DNA from: Alkalimarinus sediminis
GTDB lineage: Bacteria > Pseudomonadota > Gammaproteobacteria > Pseudomonadales > Oleiphilaceae
DNA length: 64,000 bases
Reading direction: 5' to 3'
Assembly: GCF_026427595.1 (NCBI RefSeq)
Contig: NZ_CP101527.1
Span: forward strand, 2,141,501-2,205,500
Shown piece by piece: positions 9,156-18,335 of this stretch; the stretch's first letter is position 1, and each line of letters begins with the position of its first letter. The notes below the pieces were generated by a model, which saw only the letters and a list, made by a program, of their open reading frames with translations, did no database searches and was not told where the DNA came from. The position numbers and the translations under genes were made by a program.

Positions 9156-11687
9156 CTAACGTCTTCTATGCTTAATTGAGTGACCAGGCTTTTCAAGCAA
9201 GGGCTGCTCTGGCCATCTGTGACGCGGGTATCTTCCGCGCATCTCTTTAGCTACGTCAAAATAGGATGTATTCCAAAAATTGGCCAGATCACTCGTGGTT
9301 TGTATCGGCCTCTGAGCGGGAGAAAGTAGCTCAAACCTTAATGGCACATTGTTACCACCAATCTTTGGTGATTCGAGCTCCCCGAACATCTCTTGCAGAC
9401 GTACTGAGACCGTAGGGCCTTGGTTTTTATCATAAACGATGGGGACTTTTTTATCGCTAGGCGTTACATAGACCAAAGGCGCTTCTTGTTCCAATAGCTG
9501 TTGTTGCTCCCATGACAGAATACCTACTAGCAACTCGTAGATATTAACTTTTTTCAGTTGAGCCAAGCTCTTCACATCTGAAATATAGGGCAGCAGCCAT
9601 TCATCAATAGTTTCAAAAAGTAGGCTCTGGGATATTTTTGGGAAACTCTCTAAAACCTCTCCTAACCAAATAGCTCTTGCCAACCAACACTCGCACTTAG
9701 GCGTCCAGTTGAGTAGCTTTAAGCCTTCTGACTGCAGTAGCGTGTTGAGGCATGCGTGAAACGCCTCAGGGGGTATATTTGCCAACGGTTTTGTACTTAA
9801 CGTTAGAGCACGGTAACGAGATAGCTTTCTACCGACAATATTTTGTTTTTTATCATCGAGTTGATAAACGCTTTCCTCCACCAACAAGTGTCCGATACTT
9901 TCGTGTATATCGTCTAACGCAAGTGCAGCTGCGGCATAGATATGCCCTTCTTTTTTCTGCCCGTTGCAATCACTAATCACCAACCAGTCTGCACCAAATA
10001 GTGGATCATCATCAAACAACATAGCACCCCTACCATTCGCCATCTGATAACGACCACAGTTGTCTGATCGTCTTTTAGCTAAACGATCGGGGTATGCAAT
10101 AAGTAGCAACTTACCGACATGCTCTTGTAGCTCGATAAGTGAAAAGAAGGTCGGCTTTGTTGAAGCCTTTATGATGTTTTTTAGCGATCTTGAAGCTGTT
10201 AGGGCCTGCTCTACAATCGCCGCCTTTAGAGGCCATGATTGCATGGCCGATTTTTTATCTGCCTTATAATCTTGTATGGCGATTAAGCGCTCAATGATAT
10301 CCACACCACGGCGATTATAAAAAATATCACCCTCTGAGATATACGCAGCTAGCTCACAGGCAATTGCTTGCTCGATAGGGCTTTTCGCCTGCAATAACAT
10401 GGCCGCTAACCTAGGGTGAAGCCCCAACTTCGAGGCCTTTTCACCCAAAGGCGTCGCTTTGCCTTTGTCAGTTAATAACCCAATAGAGACAAGTAAATCT
10501 TTGGCGGTGTCAAAGTGAGCAATGGGTGGCGGTGTTAACCAGTTTATAGAGTGGTAATCAGTTAACCCCCATTGGCAAAGGTCGAGAACCAAATTTGCCA
10601 AGTCTGCAGATAAAATCTCTTCACCTTGATAATCTTTAAGGCTATGGTACTTAGCCTCACTCCATAAGCGAATACATGCACCCGCTTGTATTCGCCCTGC
10701 CCGACCTTTTCGCTGCTCTGCTGAAGCCTTTGAAATATAATGTGTATCCAGGCGCGTCATACCGCTGGCAGGGTCATAAATTAATACTTTCTCCAAGCCA
10801 CTATCAATAACAGCGGTAACCCCTTCTATGGTTAAACTGGTCTCTGCAATATTGGTAGTGAAAATAATGCGTCGCTTACCTGAAGGGTCTGGTACTAATG
10901 CTCGCTCTTGTTGATCTATAGACAGACCTCCGTAGAGCGGTAAAAACACCAAACCGGGTTGATCTCTAAACATGTTGACGGCTTCAGAGAGACACCTTTT
11001 TATATCCGCCTGACCCGGCAAAAACACAAGAGTGTCGCCACATTTATCTGGCGAGAGTACAGATTCAAGCGCACTCGCGACCGCTGAACTTAGATTGCTA
11101 GCGTGACTTCGAATAGTGTCTTTTTGGCTATACTCGACACTCACCGGGTAGGCACGCCCAGGGCATTTAATAACCGCTGCGTTATCCATGTAAGCTGAAA
11201 TAAGGTCGGTATCGATGGTTGCTGACATCACCAGTAGTTTTAGGTCTTCACGAATAGTCTGCTGAACCTCTAATGCCAGCATCAGGGCCAAGTCTGCATG
11301 GATAGAGCGCTCATGCATCTCATCAAAAATAATCAATCCTACATCAGACAGTTCTGGGTCACTCTGTAGACGCCTGGTTAAAATGCCTTCGGTGACTATT
11401 TCAAGCTTAGTCCCTTTTGATATTTTTCGATCGTTCTTAACTTGATAACCAACTCTGCCTCCTACCTTCTCTCCCAACTGTTTTGCCAAGTAATGAGCAA
11501 TAGATTTCGCCGCAACCCGCCGAGGCTCAAGCATCACAATGGTTTTATCTCCTAACCACTCAGCATCAATGAGACTCAACGGTAAAGCAGTTGATTTACC
11601 TGCCCCCGGCTCAGCCTGCAAAACCAGATTATTGTAGTGCGATAAAGACTCTAATACTTGAGGTAGAAATTGGGTGATAGGAAACAC
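9156..11687 (-). CDS. hrpB: ATP-dependent RNA helicase HrpB
   Basis: An 843-residue DEAH-type superfamily 2 helicase. Visible motifs are Walker A PGAGKST (27-33), IIFDEMHERS (motif II, a DE-x-H variant), LLVMSATID (III), TLVFLPGQADI (IV), TTNIAETSLTI (V) and QRKGRAGR (VI). The HrpB-type C-terminal region follows, ending YPRHRWPEQPL. Length matches HrpB (about 810-840). The RNA substrate is not well defined for the family. It converges with DUF3108 and stands alone on its strand. Confidence 0.93.
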   Translation of the reverse strand: MFPITQFLPQVLESLSHYNNLVLQAEPGAGKSTALPLSLIDAEWLGDKTIVMLEPRRVAAKSIAHYLAKQLGEKVGGRVGYQVKNDRKISKGTKLEIVTEGILTRRLQSDPELSDVGLIIFDEMHERSIHADLALMLALEVQQTIREDLKLLVMSATIDTDLISAYMDNAAVIKCPGRAYPVSVEYSQKDTIRSHASNLSSAVASALESVLSPDKCGDTLVFLPGQADIKRCLSEAVNMFRDQPGLVFLPLYGGLSIDQQERALVPDPSGKRRIIFTTNIAETSLTIEGVTAVIDSGLEKVLIYDPASGMTRLDTHYISKASAEQRKGRAGRIQAGACIRLWSEAKYHSLKDYQGEEILSADLANLVLDLCQWGLTDYHSINWLTPPPIAHFDTAKDLLVSIGLLTDKGKATPLGEKASKLGLHPRLAAMLLQAKSPIEQAIACELAAYISEGDIFYNRRGVDIIERLIAIQDYKADKKSAMQSWPLKAAIVEQALTASRSLKNIIKASTKPTFFSLIELQEHVGKLLLIAYPDRLAKRRSDNCGRYQMANGRGAMLFDDDPLFGADWLVISDCNGQKKEGHIYAAAALALDDIHESIGHLLVEESVYQLDDKKQNIVGRKLSRYRALTLSTKPLANIPPEAFHACLNTLLQSEGLKLLNWTPKCECWLARAIWLGEVLESFPKISQSLLFETIDEWLLPYISDVKSLAQLKKVNIYELLVGILSWEQQQLLEQEAPLVYVTPSDKKVPIVYDKNQGPTVSVRLQEMFGELESPKIGGNNVPLRFELLSPAQRPIQTTSDLANFWNTSYFDVAKEMRGRYPRHRWPEQPLLEKPGHSIKHRRR

Positions 11688-11746
11688 TGTAACACTCTAT
11701 AAGGTGTAAGTTATGCTGGAGGCAACTATCATAGCTTGCCCCCCTT

Positions 11747-11870
11747 TTAAGTAGACCCGCTAAGCTTAAGTAGACCCGCTCAGCGGTAGCGCCTACTTAA
11801 TGTCTAAAGTTACTGCAGAATGTCTAAAGTTACGGCATATCTAAAGTTACTGCAGATCTAATGTTACAGG
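11747..11870. repeat. Two adjacent short tandem repeats between hrpB and mscS
   Basis: Two 19-bp copies of TTAAGTAGACCCGCT-type sequence (11747-11784) are followed by four degenerating copies of a unit like TCTAAAGTTACTGCAG (11799-11870). TTAAGTAG at 11766 pairs with CTACTTAA at 11793 and encloses CCGCTCAGCGG, so the segment can fold into a hairpin just downstream of the mscS stop. Confidence 0.85.
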
Positions 11871-11895
11871 TTATCTTTAATACCTGGACAAATAA

Positions 11896-12732
11896 TTAAC
11901 TGTTGTTACTCTTTTCTTGAGTAAACATATGCACATCCCGCTGAGGGAACGGAATAGTCGCACCTGCTGATTCAACAGCCTCTTTCAACAAGGCCCGTGC
12001 ATCAAAGAAAAAGCTCCAGTAATCGGCATTTTTAACAAACGCTCGCACCAAAAAGTCTACAGAGCTCTCGCCCAGATCAGTCACTGCAACAACATTTCCT
12101 TTTTCTTTAAGTACTCGAGGGTCATTCTCTAACACTCGCTCCATGGCTTCTTTTGATGCTTTAATATCGTCAGAGTATGAGATACCGATAGTTATCTCAA
12201 CAGCACGGGTTTCATGGCGTGAGTAGTTAACAATACTACCATTAGCTAAAGGTCCATTTGGAATAATAATCGTGCGCTCATCAAGCGTTAACAATGTCGT
12301 GACGAAGATACCGATATCCTGCACAACACCTTCATAACCGGCCGCTTCTATATACTCCCCCACTTGAATAGGGCGGAAGATAAGTACCATTACACCACCG
12401 GCAAAGTTAGACAAACTGCCTTGCAATGCAAGACCTACCGCCAGACCGGCTGCACCAATAACGGCTATAAATGAAGTAGTTTCGATGCCTACAATAGAGG
12501 CAACACTTATCACTAATAGTACTTTAATTGATATTTCAAACGCGCTTGATAAAAACTTAACCAGCGTTTCATCAGGCATACTTCTATGGAGTGATCGATC
12601 AACGAGCGCGCTTACTTTATTAACAACCCACCAACCAATAATTAATGCGACCAACGCCAACAGGACACGCCCTCCATAAAGGGCTACCTGCGCCTCGATC
12701 ACGCTCCATATTTCTTGTATTTTTTGTTCCAT
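11896..12732 (-). CDS. mscS: Small-conductance mechanosensitive channel, MscS type
   Basis: About 278 residues from ATG 12732 (MEQKIQEIW), which is preceded by GGGGAAA; an upstream frame to 12765 adds 11 residues without support. There are three hydrophobic helices, the third being the glycine/alanine-rich pore helix (VIGAAGLAVGLALQGSLSNFAGG) typical of MscS. A beta domain follows (FRPIQVGEYIEAAGYEG, IIIPNGPLANGSIVNYS) and then the alpha/beta vestibule. It would open under membrane tension to release solutes on hypo-osmotic shock. The size matches E. coli MscS (286). Confidence 0.92.
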   Translation of the reverse strand: MEQKIQEIWSVIEAQVALYGGRVLLALVALIIGWWVVNKVSALVDRSLHRSMPDETLVKFLSSAFEISIKVLLVISVASIVGIETTSFIAVIGAAGLAVGLALQGSLSNFAGGVMVLIFRPIQVGEYIEAAGYEGVVQDIGIFVTTLLTLDERTIIIPNGPLANGSIVNYSRHETRAVEITIGISYSDDIKASKEAMERVLENDPRVLKEKGNVVAVTDLGESSVDFLVRAFVKNADYWSFFFDARALLKEAVESAGATIPFPQRDVHMFTQEKSNNS

Positions 12733-12921
12733 CAGACATTTCCCCATTAATGATTGAATAGGCAAGATATCAGATAGTGTTTTTTATGGGTAGACTACCT
12801 ACATATAAATAGGGCAATTTATGATCTCAGTCGATTTAGAAGAGCCCAAACCAGAAAAGGCCAACCAGCCTCTTACAATCGAGTTTAGTACTGAAGCGCT
12901 TTAAAACAATCAGACAGCAAA

Positions 12922-13536
12922 CTAGACATCGTCCAAGTAATTCTCAAATACAGAGAGCCATTCGTCATAATAAGCCTCCGCATGCTCCCTAATAAATGGG
13001 AACAGCCACTGAGCTGCTTCTTTAGCCAGGTTAAAGTCCTCATCTAGTGGCTCGTCAACGCCAGGAAAGTTTAACGCATGCTCTATTGCCGCGGCACAGA
13101 CCAAAAACTGCCCAATCGAATCTGCAATAGGACAAAACTCCCAAGGCCCAGCTCCTTGTAGCGCACTATATACTACTGAAGAGCGCTCATGCTCGTTAAG
13201 CTTAACAATAATAGGCTCACCGCCTTCGTTGGCAATCAGAAACCACGACTCATCCCAACTTGATATCGCCTTGCCGGTAACCGCGTTAACGTTAAATCCT
13301 GGCATCGTCCAAGAGAGCTCCTCTTTAGAGAGTATGTCGACTGGGTAGCCTACACTTTCGAGTGCCACGTGCTTAGTTGGACAAACAGTATTGATATACT
13401 CTTTTAACTCAGGAGGAAAAACCACACCTCGCTCTGCCTCCAATACTTCGCATTCCCCTTTATTATCGGTACAGGCTTTAAATTGCCCAGTTTGACTAAA
13501 ACCACTTATCAATAGTGCAGCGTCTTGTATATTCAT
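12922..13536 (-). CDS. SMI1/KNR4 (SUKH)-like protein
   Basis: A 204-residue acidic soluble protein. The segment EVLEAERGVVFPPELKEYIN (about 29-48) fits the start of SUKH-superfamily domains, where an E-x2-G-x2-(L/F)P-x2-(L/Y)K pattern precedes a small beta sheet. WFLIANEGGEPIIVKL fits a later strand. SUKH proteins often act as immunity proteins in contact-toxin loci, but no toxin, Rhs or polymorphic C-terminal cassette is nearby, so a housekeeping role is equally possible. Family assignment is moderate. Confidence 0.6.
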   Translation of the reverse strand: MNIQDAALLISGFSQTGQFKACTDNKGECEVLEAERGVVFPPELKEYINTVCPTKHVALESVGYPVDILSKEELSWTMPGFNVNAVTGKAISSWDESWFLIANEGGEPIIVKLNEHERSSVVYSALQGAGPWEFCPIADSIGQFLVCAAAIEHALNFPGVDEPLDEDFNLAKEAAQWLFPFIREHAEAYYDEWLSVFENYLDDV

Positions 13537-13841
13537 GCCAGTATCTTCTCAGCCGGTTCAATTAGCCGCATCATAATCGAAAGCGTCTGGCTAATCTATC
13601 TGTTCCCATGCCGATAACGACTGCCTCCACCCGTAATATCCATATCCACCTAGTCGCTTTTGGTTTCATAACCAACCTGTATTAAAAATATCCGACATTG
13701 CACTACACTTAACGATAGGTAGTGGTTTCTATGATTAACGAAAGAGTAAATCGTGAGTTAAAGCTAGTACTTGAATACCCTGACTAGTACTTGAATACCC
13801 TGACTAGTACGTGAATAGTCTGACAAGCAGAAGGCAATGTT
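13537..13841. other. 305-bp gene-free divergent region with 20-bp tandem repeat
   Basis: The region separates the SUKH-like gene from a plus-strand small gene. Three 20-bp units beginning CTAGTAC run head to tail at 13764-13823, the third diverged, ending 18 bases before the next start codon. This could affect expression of the small basic protein. No other feature was seen. Confidence 0.8.
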
Positions 13842-14024
13842 ATGCGAGCAAAATTTGAAGCCAGAGAGCTCAATTACAACGGCATTGAACGACGAACCAC
13901 CCATAGGAGAACGCAACTAGAAAGACGGTCAAGCGTTCGCTTTGAACCACATAAACAGGATAGACGCCAGATTCAAGGTCGCAGAGAGCACGATGGCGAT
14001 AGTTGGCTGCTACACGACCTGTAA
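13842..14024 (+). CDS. Small arginine-rich protein
   Basis: A 60-residue protein of very high arginine content with repeated ERR, RR and DRR clusters (GIERRTTHRRTQLERRSSVRF, then DRRQIQGRR). Similar short RR-rich proteins occur near S1-domain or regulatory genes in Pseudomonas/Marinobacter-type genomes, but I know of no function. AGAAGGC lies eight bases before the ATG. It sits 100 bp before cvfB on the same strand. Nucleic-acid binding is a guess from charge only. Confidence 0.6.
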   Translation: MRAKFEARELNYNGIERRTTHRRTQLERRSSVRFEPHKQDRRQIQGRREHDGDSWLLHDL

Positions 14025-14124
14025 GATTTATATACTGATTAATAAGTTATGCCACTTTGGCTGCGCGAGGCATTTGATAGATGGTATACTTGCATTCCAT
14101 TCTATCGCTTTCAGGACACTTCAG

Positions 14125-14967
14125 ATGGTTAACATTGGTCAGATCAATGAGCTCGAAATAATTAAAGAGACCGATATCGGTGTCTACCTTGACGGAGACT
14201 CACTAGGCCAGATATTCATGCCTTTCAGGTATGTTCCCCCAGGTAAAACTATCGGAGATCGAGTAGACGTATTCATCTACTTCGATTCTGAGGACCGTAT
14301 TATTGCAACCACTGAAAAGCCAAAAGCAATGGTCGGAGAGTTCGCCTATTTAAAAGCCGTCGCGGTTAATCAAGTCGGCGCATTTATGGACTGGGGTTTA
14401 CCTAAAGATGTACTCGTGCCCTACAGTGAGCAGAAGCAAACCATGGTAGAAGGCCAGTCTTATGTTGTCGCTATTTTCTACGATAAAGAAAGCAACCGTA
14501 TAGCAGCATCAAGCAAACTGAATAAGTATCTGGATAAAGAACCTGGTCGATACCACAATGGCCTGGAAGTTGACCTCCTCATCTGCGACCACTCAGACAT
14601 AGGCTACAACGCGATCATCAATAATCAACATTGGGGTGTGTTGTTTGATAGCGAGGTTTACCGCCCTATAAAACTAGGCCAAAAGATAAAAGGCTATATT
14701 AAGCGCATTAGGGAAGACGGTAAAATCGACCTATGCCTGCAGCAACCAGGCTACAAAAAGGTATCTAGTTTGTCTGATCGAGTGCTTAAAGAGCTTGAGA
14801 AACAAGGGGGCTACCTCCCACTTTCTGATAAAAGCGCACCTGAAGCCATCTATAAAGCATTCGGTGCCAGTAAGAAGGCCTATAAGATGGCGATTGGCGC
14901 ACTCTATAAAAATCGCCAGATAACCATTGAAAAAGATGGAATCACCCTTATAAAAGAGAACGGTTAA
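14125..14967 (+). CDS. cvfB: S1-like RNA-binding protein, CvfB family
   Basis: 280 residues from ATG 14125, with AGGA eight bases upstream; the frame stays open further 5' but that part overlaps the arginine-rich gene and is not coding. The protein shows the CvfB layout: tandem S1-like OB folds (starting VNIGQINELEIIKETDIGVYL; AVNQVGAFMDWGLPKDVLVPYSEQ; a third near KGYIKRIREDGKIDL). A C-terminal winged-helix-like region follows (AIYKAFGASKKAYKMAIGALYK). Family members bind RNA and affect expression of virulence or stress genes. Confidence 0.88.
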   Translation: MVNIGQINELEIIKETDIGVYLDGDSLGQIFMPFRYVPPGKTIGDRVDVFIYFDSEDRIIATTEKPKAMVGEFAYLKAVAVNQVGAFMDWGLPKDVLVPYSEQKQTMVEGQSYVVAIFYDKESNRIAASSKLNKYLDKEPGRYHNGLEVDLLICDHSDIGYNAIINNQHWGVLFDSEVYRPIKLGQKIKGYIKRIREDGKIDLCLQQPGYKKVSSLSDRVLKELEKQGGYLPLSDKSAPEAIYKAFGASKKAYKMAIGALYKNRQITIEKDGITLIKENG

Positions 14968-15020
14968 TTCATTTATTTGCTCGGGCGTTGTACATGCCTT
15001 AGCGTCAACTGGAGAGAATT

Positions 15021-15299
15021 ATGGCACGCGCCAGCGCAAGACACATTTTGGTAGACAGCGAAGATAAGTGTAACGAGCTTAAAGCAAAGATTGAAAGTGG
15101 TAGCGACTTTGCCGAAATCGCTCGCAACTTCTCGACATGTCCTTCAGGCCAGCAAGGCGGAGCATTGGGTGAGTTTGGCCCGGGGCAGATGGTTAGAGAA
15201 TTTGATGAAGTAGTTTTTAGCGGTGAACTGAATAAGGTATTAGGCCCTGTTAAAACTCAGTTCGGCTACCATCTATTAGAAGTGACTAGCCGCTCTTAA
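15021..15299 (+). CDS. ppiC: Peptidyl-prolyl cis-trans isomerase C (parvulin)
   Basis: A 92-residue single-domain parvulin without signal peptide, so cytoplasmic. Motifs ARHILV, DFAEIARNFSTCPSGQQGG, LGEFGPGQMVREFDEVVF and KTQFGYHLLEV match E. coli PpiC (93 aa) along its length. It speeds cis-trans proline isomerisation in protein folding. GGAGAG sits four bases before the ATG. A classic terminator follows. Confidence 0.94.
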   Translation: MARASARHILVDSEDKCNELKAKIESGSDFAEIARNFSTCPSGQQGGALGEFGPGQMVREFDEVVFSGELNKVLGPVKTQFGYHLLEVTSRS

Positions 15300-15315
15300 A
15301 CTGTATAGAAAATGT

Positions 15316-15347
15316 AAAAAAGGCCTGATTGATATCAGGCCTTTTTT
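15316..15347. terminator. Bidirectional rho-independent terminator
   Basis: AAAAAAGGCCTGAT, a short loop, then ATCAGGCCTTTTTT, between the converging ppiC and DUF502 genes. A run/T run on each side allows use from both directions. Confidence 0.92.
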
Positions 15348-15393
15348 ATTTGTGCTCCGCGCTAGAGCATATCCCAACCCAGAATACCGATGG

Positions 15394-16017
15394 TTAAGGT
15401 GCTTTCTGATGACGAGCGAATAAATCGCCACTACCAGCCCCACAAGCAATGATGGTGCGCATCATATCTTCTACTTTAATATCAGGGCAGATTTCAACCA
15501 GCTCTGGCGGCAGGTGAAACATATTTCCCGATGTTGGGTTAGGCCCTGTTGGTACAAATACAGTATATGACCCATCTGCATGACGGGAGGTCACAATAGC
15601 CGTAACCGTCGTGCCACACCCTTCACCAAAGATACTGGCACGTGCCACTTCGCCATTGGCAAATGGTGATGTAGACTTATCACCGAAAAACTGCCCTACG
15701 ATCTCTTTAATGATGCGATATCCGGGAGCTATACGTGCCAGATATTTATCGAAGTGGCTGTGCATCAAGACACCAAAACCTGTCGACACGATGCTACCCA
15801 CGACAAAGCAGACAATTAAAATAATCGCTATCGCAATCAGGTCACCCAGAATTTCAGGCATTCCGTTATTTTTGATAATCAGGTGTGTAAGGGGTTGAAT
15901 CAGATTGGTCACCACCTGGAAGGCCCAATTGAACAAAAACATCAATATCACAATCGGAAGCAGCACTAAAATGCCCCCAACAAATGACGTTTTAATAAAA
16001 CTCTTTACACGATCCAT
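15394..16017 (-). CDS. DUF502 family inner-membrane protein
   Basis: About 207 residues from ATG 16017, with AAAGGG five bases upstream; GTG 16023 is an alternative. Two membrane helices (VGGILVLLPIVILMFLF and LIAIAIILIVCFVVGSIV), then a soluble domain with VFVPTGPNPTSGNMFHLPPE, the most conserved part of DUF502. Function is unknown in bacteria; a plant homologue is linked to membrane traffic. It stands alone, converging with ppiC. Confidence 0.85.
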   Translation of the reverse strand: MDRVKSFIKTSFVGGILVLLPIVILMFLFNWAFQVVTNLIQPLTHLIIKNNGMPEILGDLIAIAIILIVCFVVGSIVSTGFGVLMHSHFDKYLARIAPGYRIIKEIVGQFFGDKSTSPFANGEVARASIFGEGCGTTVTAIVTSRHADGSYTVFVPTGPNPTSGNMFHLPPELVEICPDIKVEDMMRTIIACGAGSGDLFARHQKAP

Positions 16018-16274
16018 AATCACCCTTTGTAAACGATATCAAACAACTAACAGCGTCGTACGCTAGCGATAATTGCCTAATTCTATCGCAGCATTTTTTG
16101 CCTATAATAGCAGAAGGAATAACAACAGAGCTCAATTAGTTTGGTGACAAGGTCAGCTATTTTAACTATCCGCTAACCTGCAGTTCACTATAAACTGAGT
16201 TTATGAAAAGACTATTATTGACGCGTTGAATTTAGCTGAATTATAAATACTGAAATTGAGTGAAGCCGTTGGGT

Positions 16275-17180
16275 TTATTCTTCTAACGCTGCCTCAAATA
16301 CACCTTTCAGCCGTTGGTTTATAATACGCAACGCCAAAGACTTATTAACGTTTTGCCTATCAGCCAATGCAATCAGGTCATTAAAACTAAGGTGAACGTT
16401 ATTATTGTCATCCTGCCAGATCAGCATTTTCTGACAAAACGCATCCAAGCCAAGTGTTGGCGCATCACTCATCGCGCTAGCTCCCGGGGCTGGAGCACCA
16501 AAAAGAATAAGCGTTGAAGGGTTAATATCAACACCAATAGCCTTAGCCTGAGCCCTAAAATCGACTCTGCCAAACCCTACGGTATCATCCTGAGAGTCAA
16601 TTGCCTGCTGCACCCGCTGAACGGTCATATCAAAACTAAAAGGGCTATCTAATGTAATGATTCCATCGCTGCTCATTTCATAAGGATCAAATGCAGCGAT
16701 GCGCTCCTGAGGAACGCCTGCTAACACTTCAGCCATTACCTTATTAAACCGTGCTTCGAGGGTGGAGCCTTTCTCAAGGCCATATCTGGCCTCTAAATAG
16801 TCATACTGGTTATAAATAACATGAGCCTGGCCATCAGTATCTGACTGATATGCCAACACCCTTAAAGGTAAATCAATAGCCGCAAGAGGGTTTTGCTGGA
16901 TAACCTCAGACTCAAACGCAGGGTTTGAGAAAATTAATACCCTAGAAGGCGGCATGACTGAACCCACTTCCTGCCCCAACCTTGAGTGATCAATTTCTAC
17001 GACCTGTTTAAGTGATTCGGAGCGTGTTACGTTACCCGATACCCTATCGAAAAGTGCATCTGAAGCTGCATAGTTTTCAGGCAAGTTTATCGGACGACCA
17101 GAACACCCGGATAAAACCCCGCTAAACAGAAGGGTGAACAAGATGTGCAATAGAATACGAGGACGAGTATTTTCAGTCAT
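16275..17180 (-). CDS. Lipoprotein with tandem DUF302 domains
   Basis: 301 residues. The N-terminal hydrophobic segment ends in LSGC, a lipobox, so the mature protein starts at a lipidated cysteine near residue 26. Two DUF302-like halves follow. The first is around RVLIFSNPAFESEVIQQNPL; the second starts near FDMTVQRVQQAIDS and contains STLILFGAPAPGASAM and LPL-type strands. DUF302 is a small alpha/beta domain of unknown role. The second copy is clearer than the first. Confidence 0.75.
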   Translation of the reverse strand: MTENTRPRILLHILFTLLFSGVLSGCSGRPINLPENYAASDALFDRVSGNVTRSESLKQVVEIDHSRLGQEVGSVMPPSRVLIFSNPAFESEVIQQNPLAAIDLPLRVLAYQSDTDGQAHVIYNQYDYLEARYGLEKGSTLEARFNKVMAEVLAGVPQERIAAFDPYEMSSDGIITLDSPFSFDMTVQRVQQAIDSQDDTVGFGRVDFRAQAKAIGVDINPSTLILFGAPAPGASAMSDAPTLGLDAFCQKMLIWQDDNNNVHLSFNDLIALADRQNVNKSLALRIINQRLKGVFEAALEE

Positions 17181-17322
17181 GTCTCTTCATTTTGTTGCTA
17201 GTGGTATTTACAGTCACCAAGCAATATCCAGTTTAAAACGATTTCAATATGTCTCGTAAGTCTAGTGCTCAGGTAGGTATTTACAAGTCCCTCAAACTGC
17301 CGAGTGCCTCATTGTTAGCGCT

Positions 17323-18321
17323 TTAATCCTGCTCAAAGTGGGTCTTCCATCGCTGATTAGATACATGCCCTTTTAGCAGCTCAATACACTCGTCTAGTAT
17401 CGCTAGCACTTCTTTGTCTAGTGCTTTTTCTTCTAATAAAGAGGCGGTTACACCGTGAGTCATAAAGTATTTTATCTTTTGTGGGCTCATATCTTTTAAT
17501 AGGTGAATAACCGACTGAATCACAATATCTGCGACTGCACTTTCAAGGGTCTGCTCGATGGTATTGCCCAGCACAGGCACCAACTTTAATCGTGACACCT
17601 CACTATTTTCACGAACCGCTTTTGCAACACTGCTTTTTACATGATCACGAATCATCAAGCCGGCCTCTTCATCTTCAATCGAATAACCTGCATGTGCCAT
17701 TGTCGATGCGATCCATGCACTAAGGGTATCGAGACGAGTCGCTACCACTTTGGTCGCAATTTCATCTATCAGAGGCGAGCCTTGGCGCAAGTCTTTTTGT
17801 GCATCAGATAACACCTTTACAACTATGCGATCACTAAGCTCTTCAATAAAAACATCATAATAGAAGGCAATAAACTGAAATATTTTCGAGTGCGTCAGGT
17901 CAACAATTTTATACTTGTGCAAACGATATATAATCGAAAAAATCCTGAGAAAGCGGAATATACGAGTCGCCCCTAGCGGAATACAGCCGATAAGGTCATA
18001 CCAGTGAATAAAAGGAAAAAAATACCAGCGAAGATACTCTTTACGTTTAACAGACACAAACCAGCGCAGACAGAACTCTGTGAAAAAAACCGCCACAAAA
18101 CAGAGATCAATCAATATAAAGTTGTTATGTAGTGGTCGATAGTACTCTGCAATAGATGGCGAAATAAAATCTAGAGTAGCCCTGAAATAGTCGGTCATAA
18201 ACAGGGAGTCAAATAGGATGAATGCCAGGTTAAGAATCAACAAACCCAACATAATAAAATCTATGGCTAGCCAAATACCCTCATGGCTCGCTCGTAATCT
18301 ATCCCGGTTAAATTTAAGCAT
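17323..18321 (-). CDS. Voltage-sensor-like membrane protein without visible pore
   Basis: 332 residues. The first 140 look like a four-helix voltage-sensor domain: S1 16-41; S2 67-92 with FFTEFCLRWF; S3 101-117 with HWYDLIG; S4 118-138 with R120, R123, R126, R133 and K136 at partly three-residue spacing. This is the arrangement of the ion transporter family. After S4 there is no selectivity filter and no convincing S5-pore-S6. Instead about 190 mostly soluble residues follow, with a long helical region (DEIATKVVATRLDTLSAWI). It is transcribed 14 bases behind the next gene upstream. The family is otherwise unknown to me. Confidence 0.6.
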   Translation of the reverse strand: MLKFNRDRLRASHEGIWLAIDFIMLGLLILNLAFILFDSLFMTDYFRATLDFISPSIAEYYRPLHNNFILIDLCFVAVFFTEFCLRWFVSVKRKEYLRWYFFPFIHWYDLIGCIPLGATRIFRFLRIFSIIYRLHKYKIVDLTHSKIFQFIAFYYDVFIEELSDRIVVKVLSDAQKDLRQGSPLIDEIATKVVATRLDTLSAWIASTMAHAGYSIEDEEAGLMIRDHVKSSVAKAVRENSEVSRLKLVPVLGNTIEQTLESAVADIVIQSVIHLLKDMSPQKIKYFMTHGVTASLLEEKALDKEVLAILDECIELLKGHVSNQRWKTHFEQD

Positions 18322-18335
18322 AGTGACGTAATACC

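Noticed and set aside
12821-12904. 27-codon plus-strand frame (MISVDLEEPKPEK...)
   Set aside because: Too short, no clear ribosome binding site or partner; could be a real small gene but evidence is lacking.
13942-14124. Upstream extension of the cvfB frame
   Set aside because: It overlaps the arginine-rich gene in another frame, and the ATG at 14125 has a proper AGGA and matches the family start.
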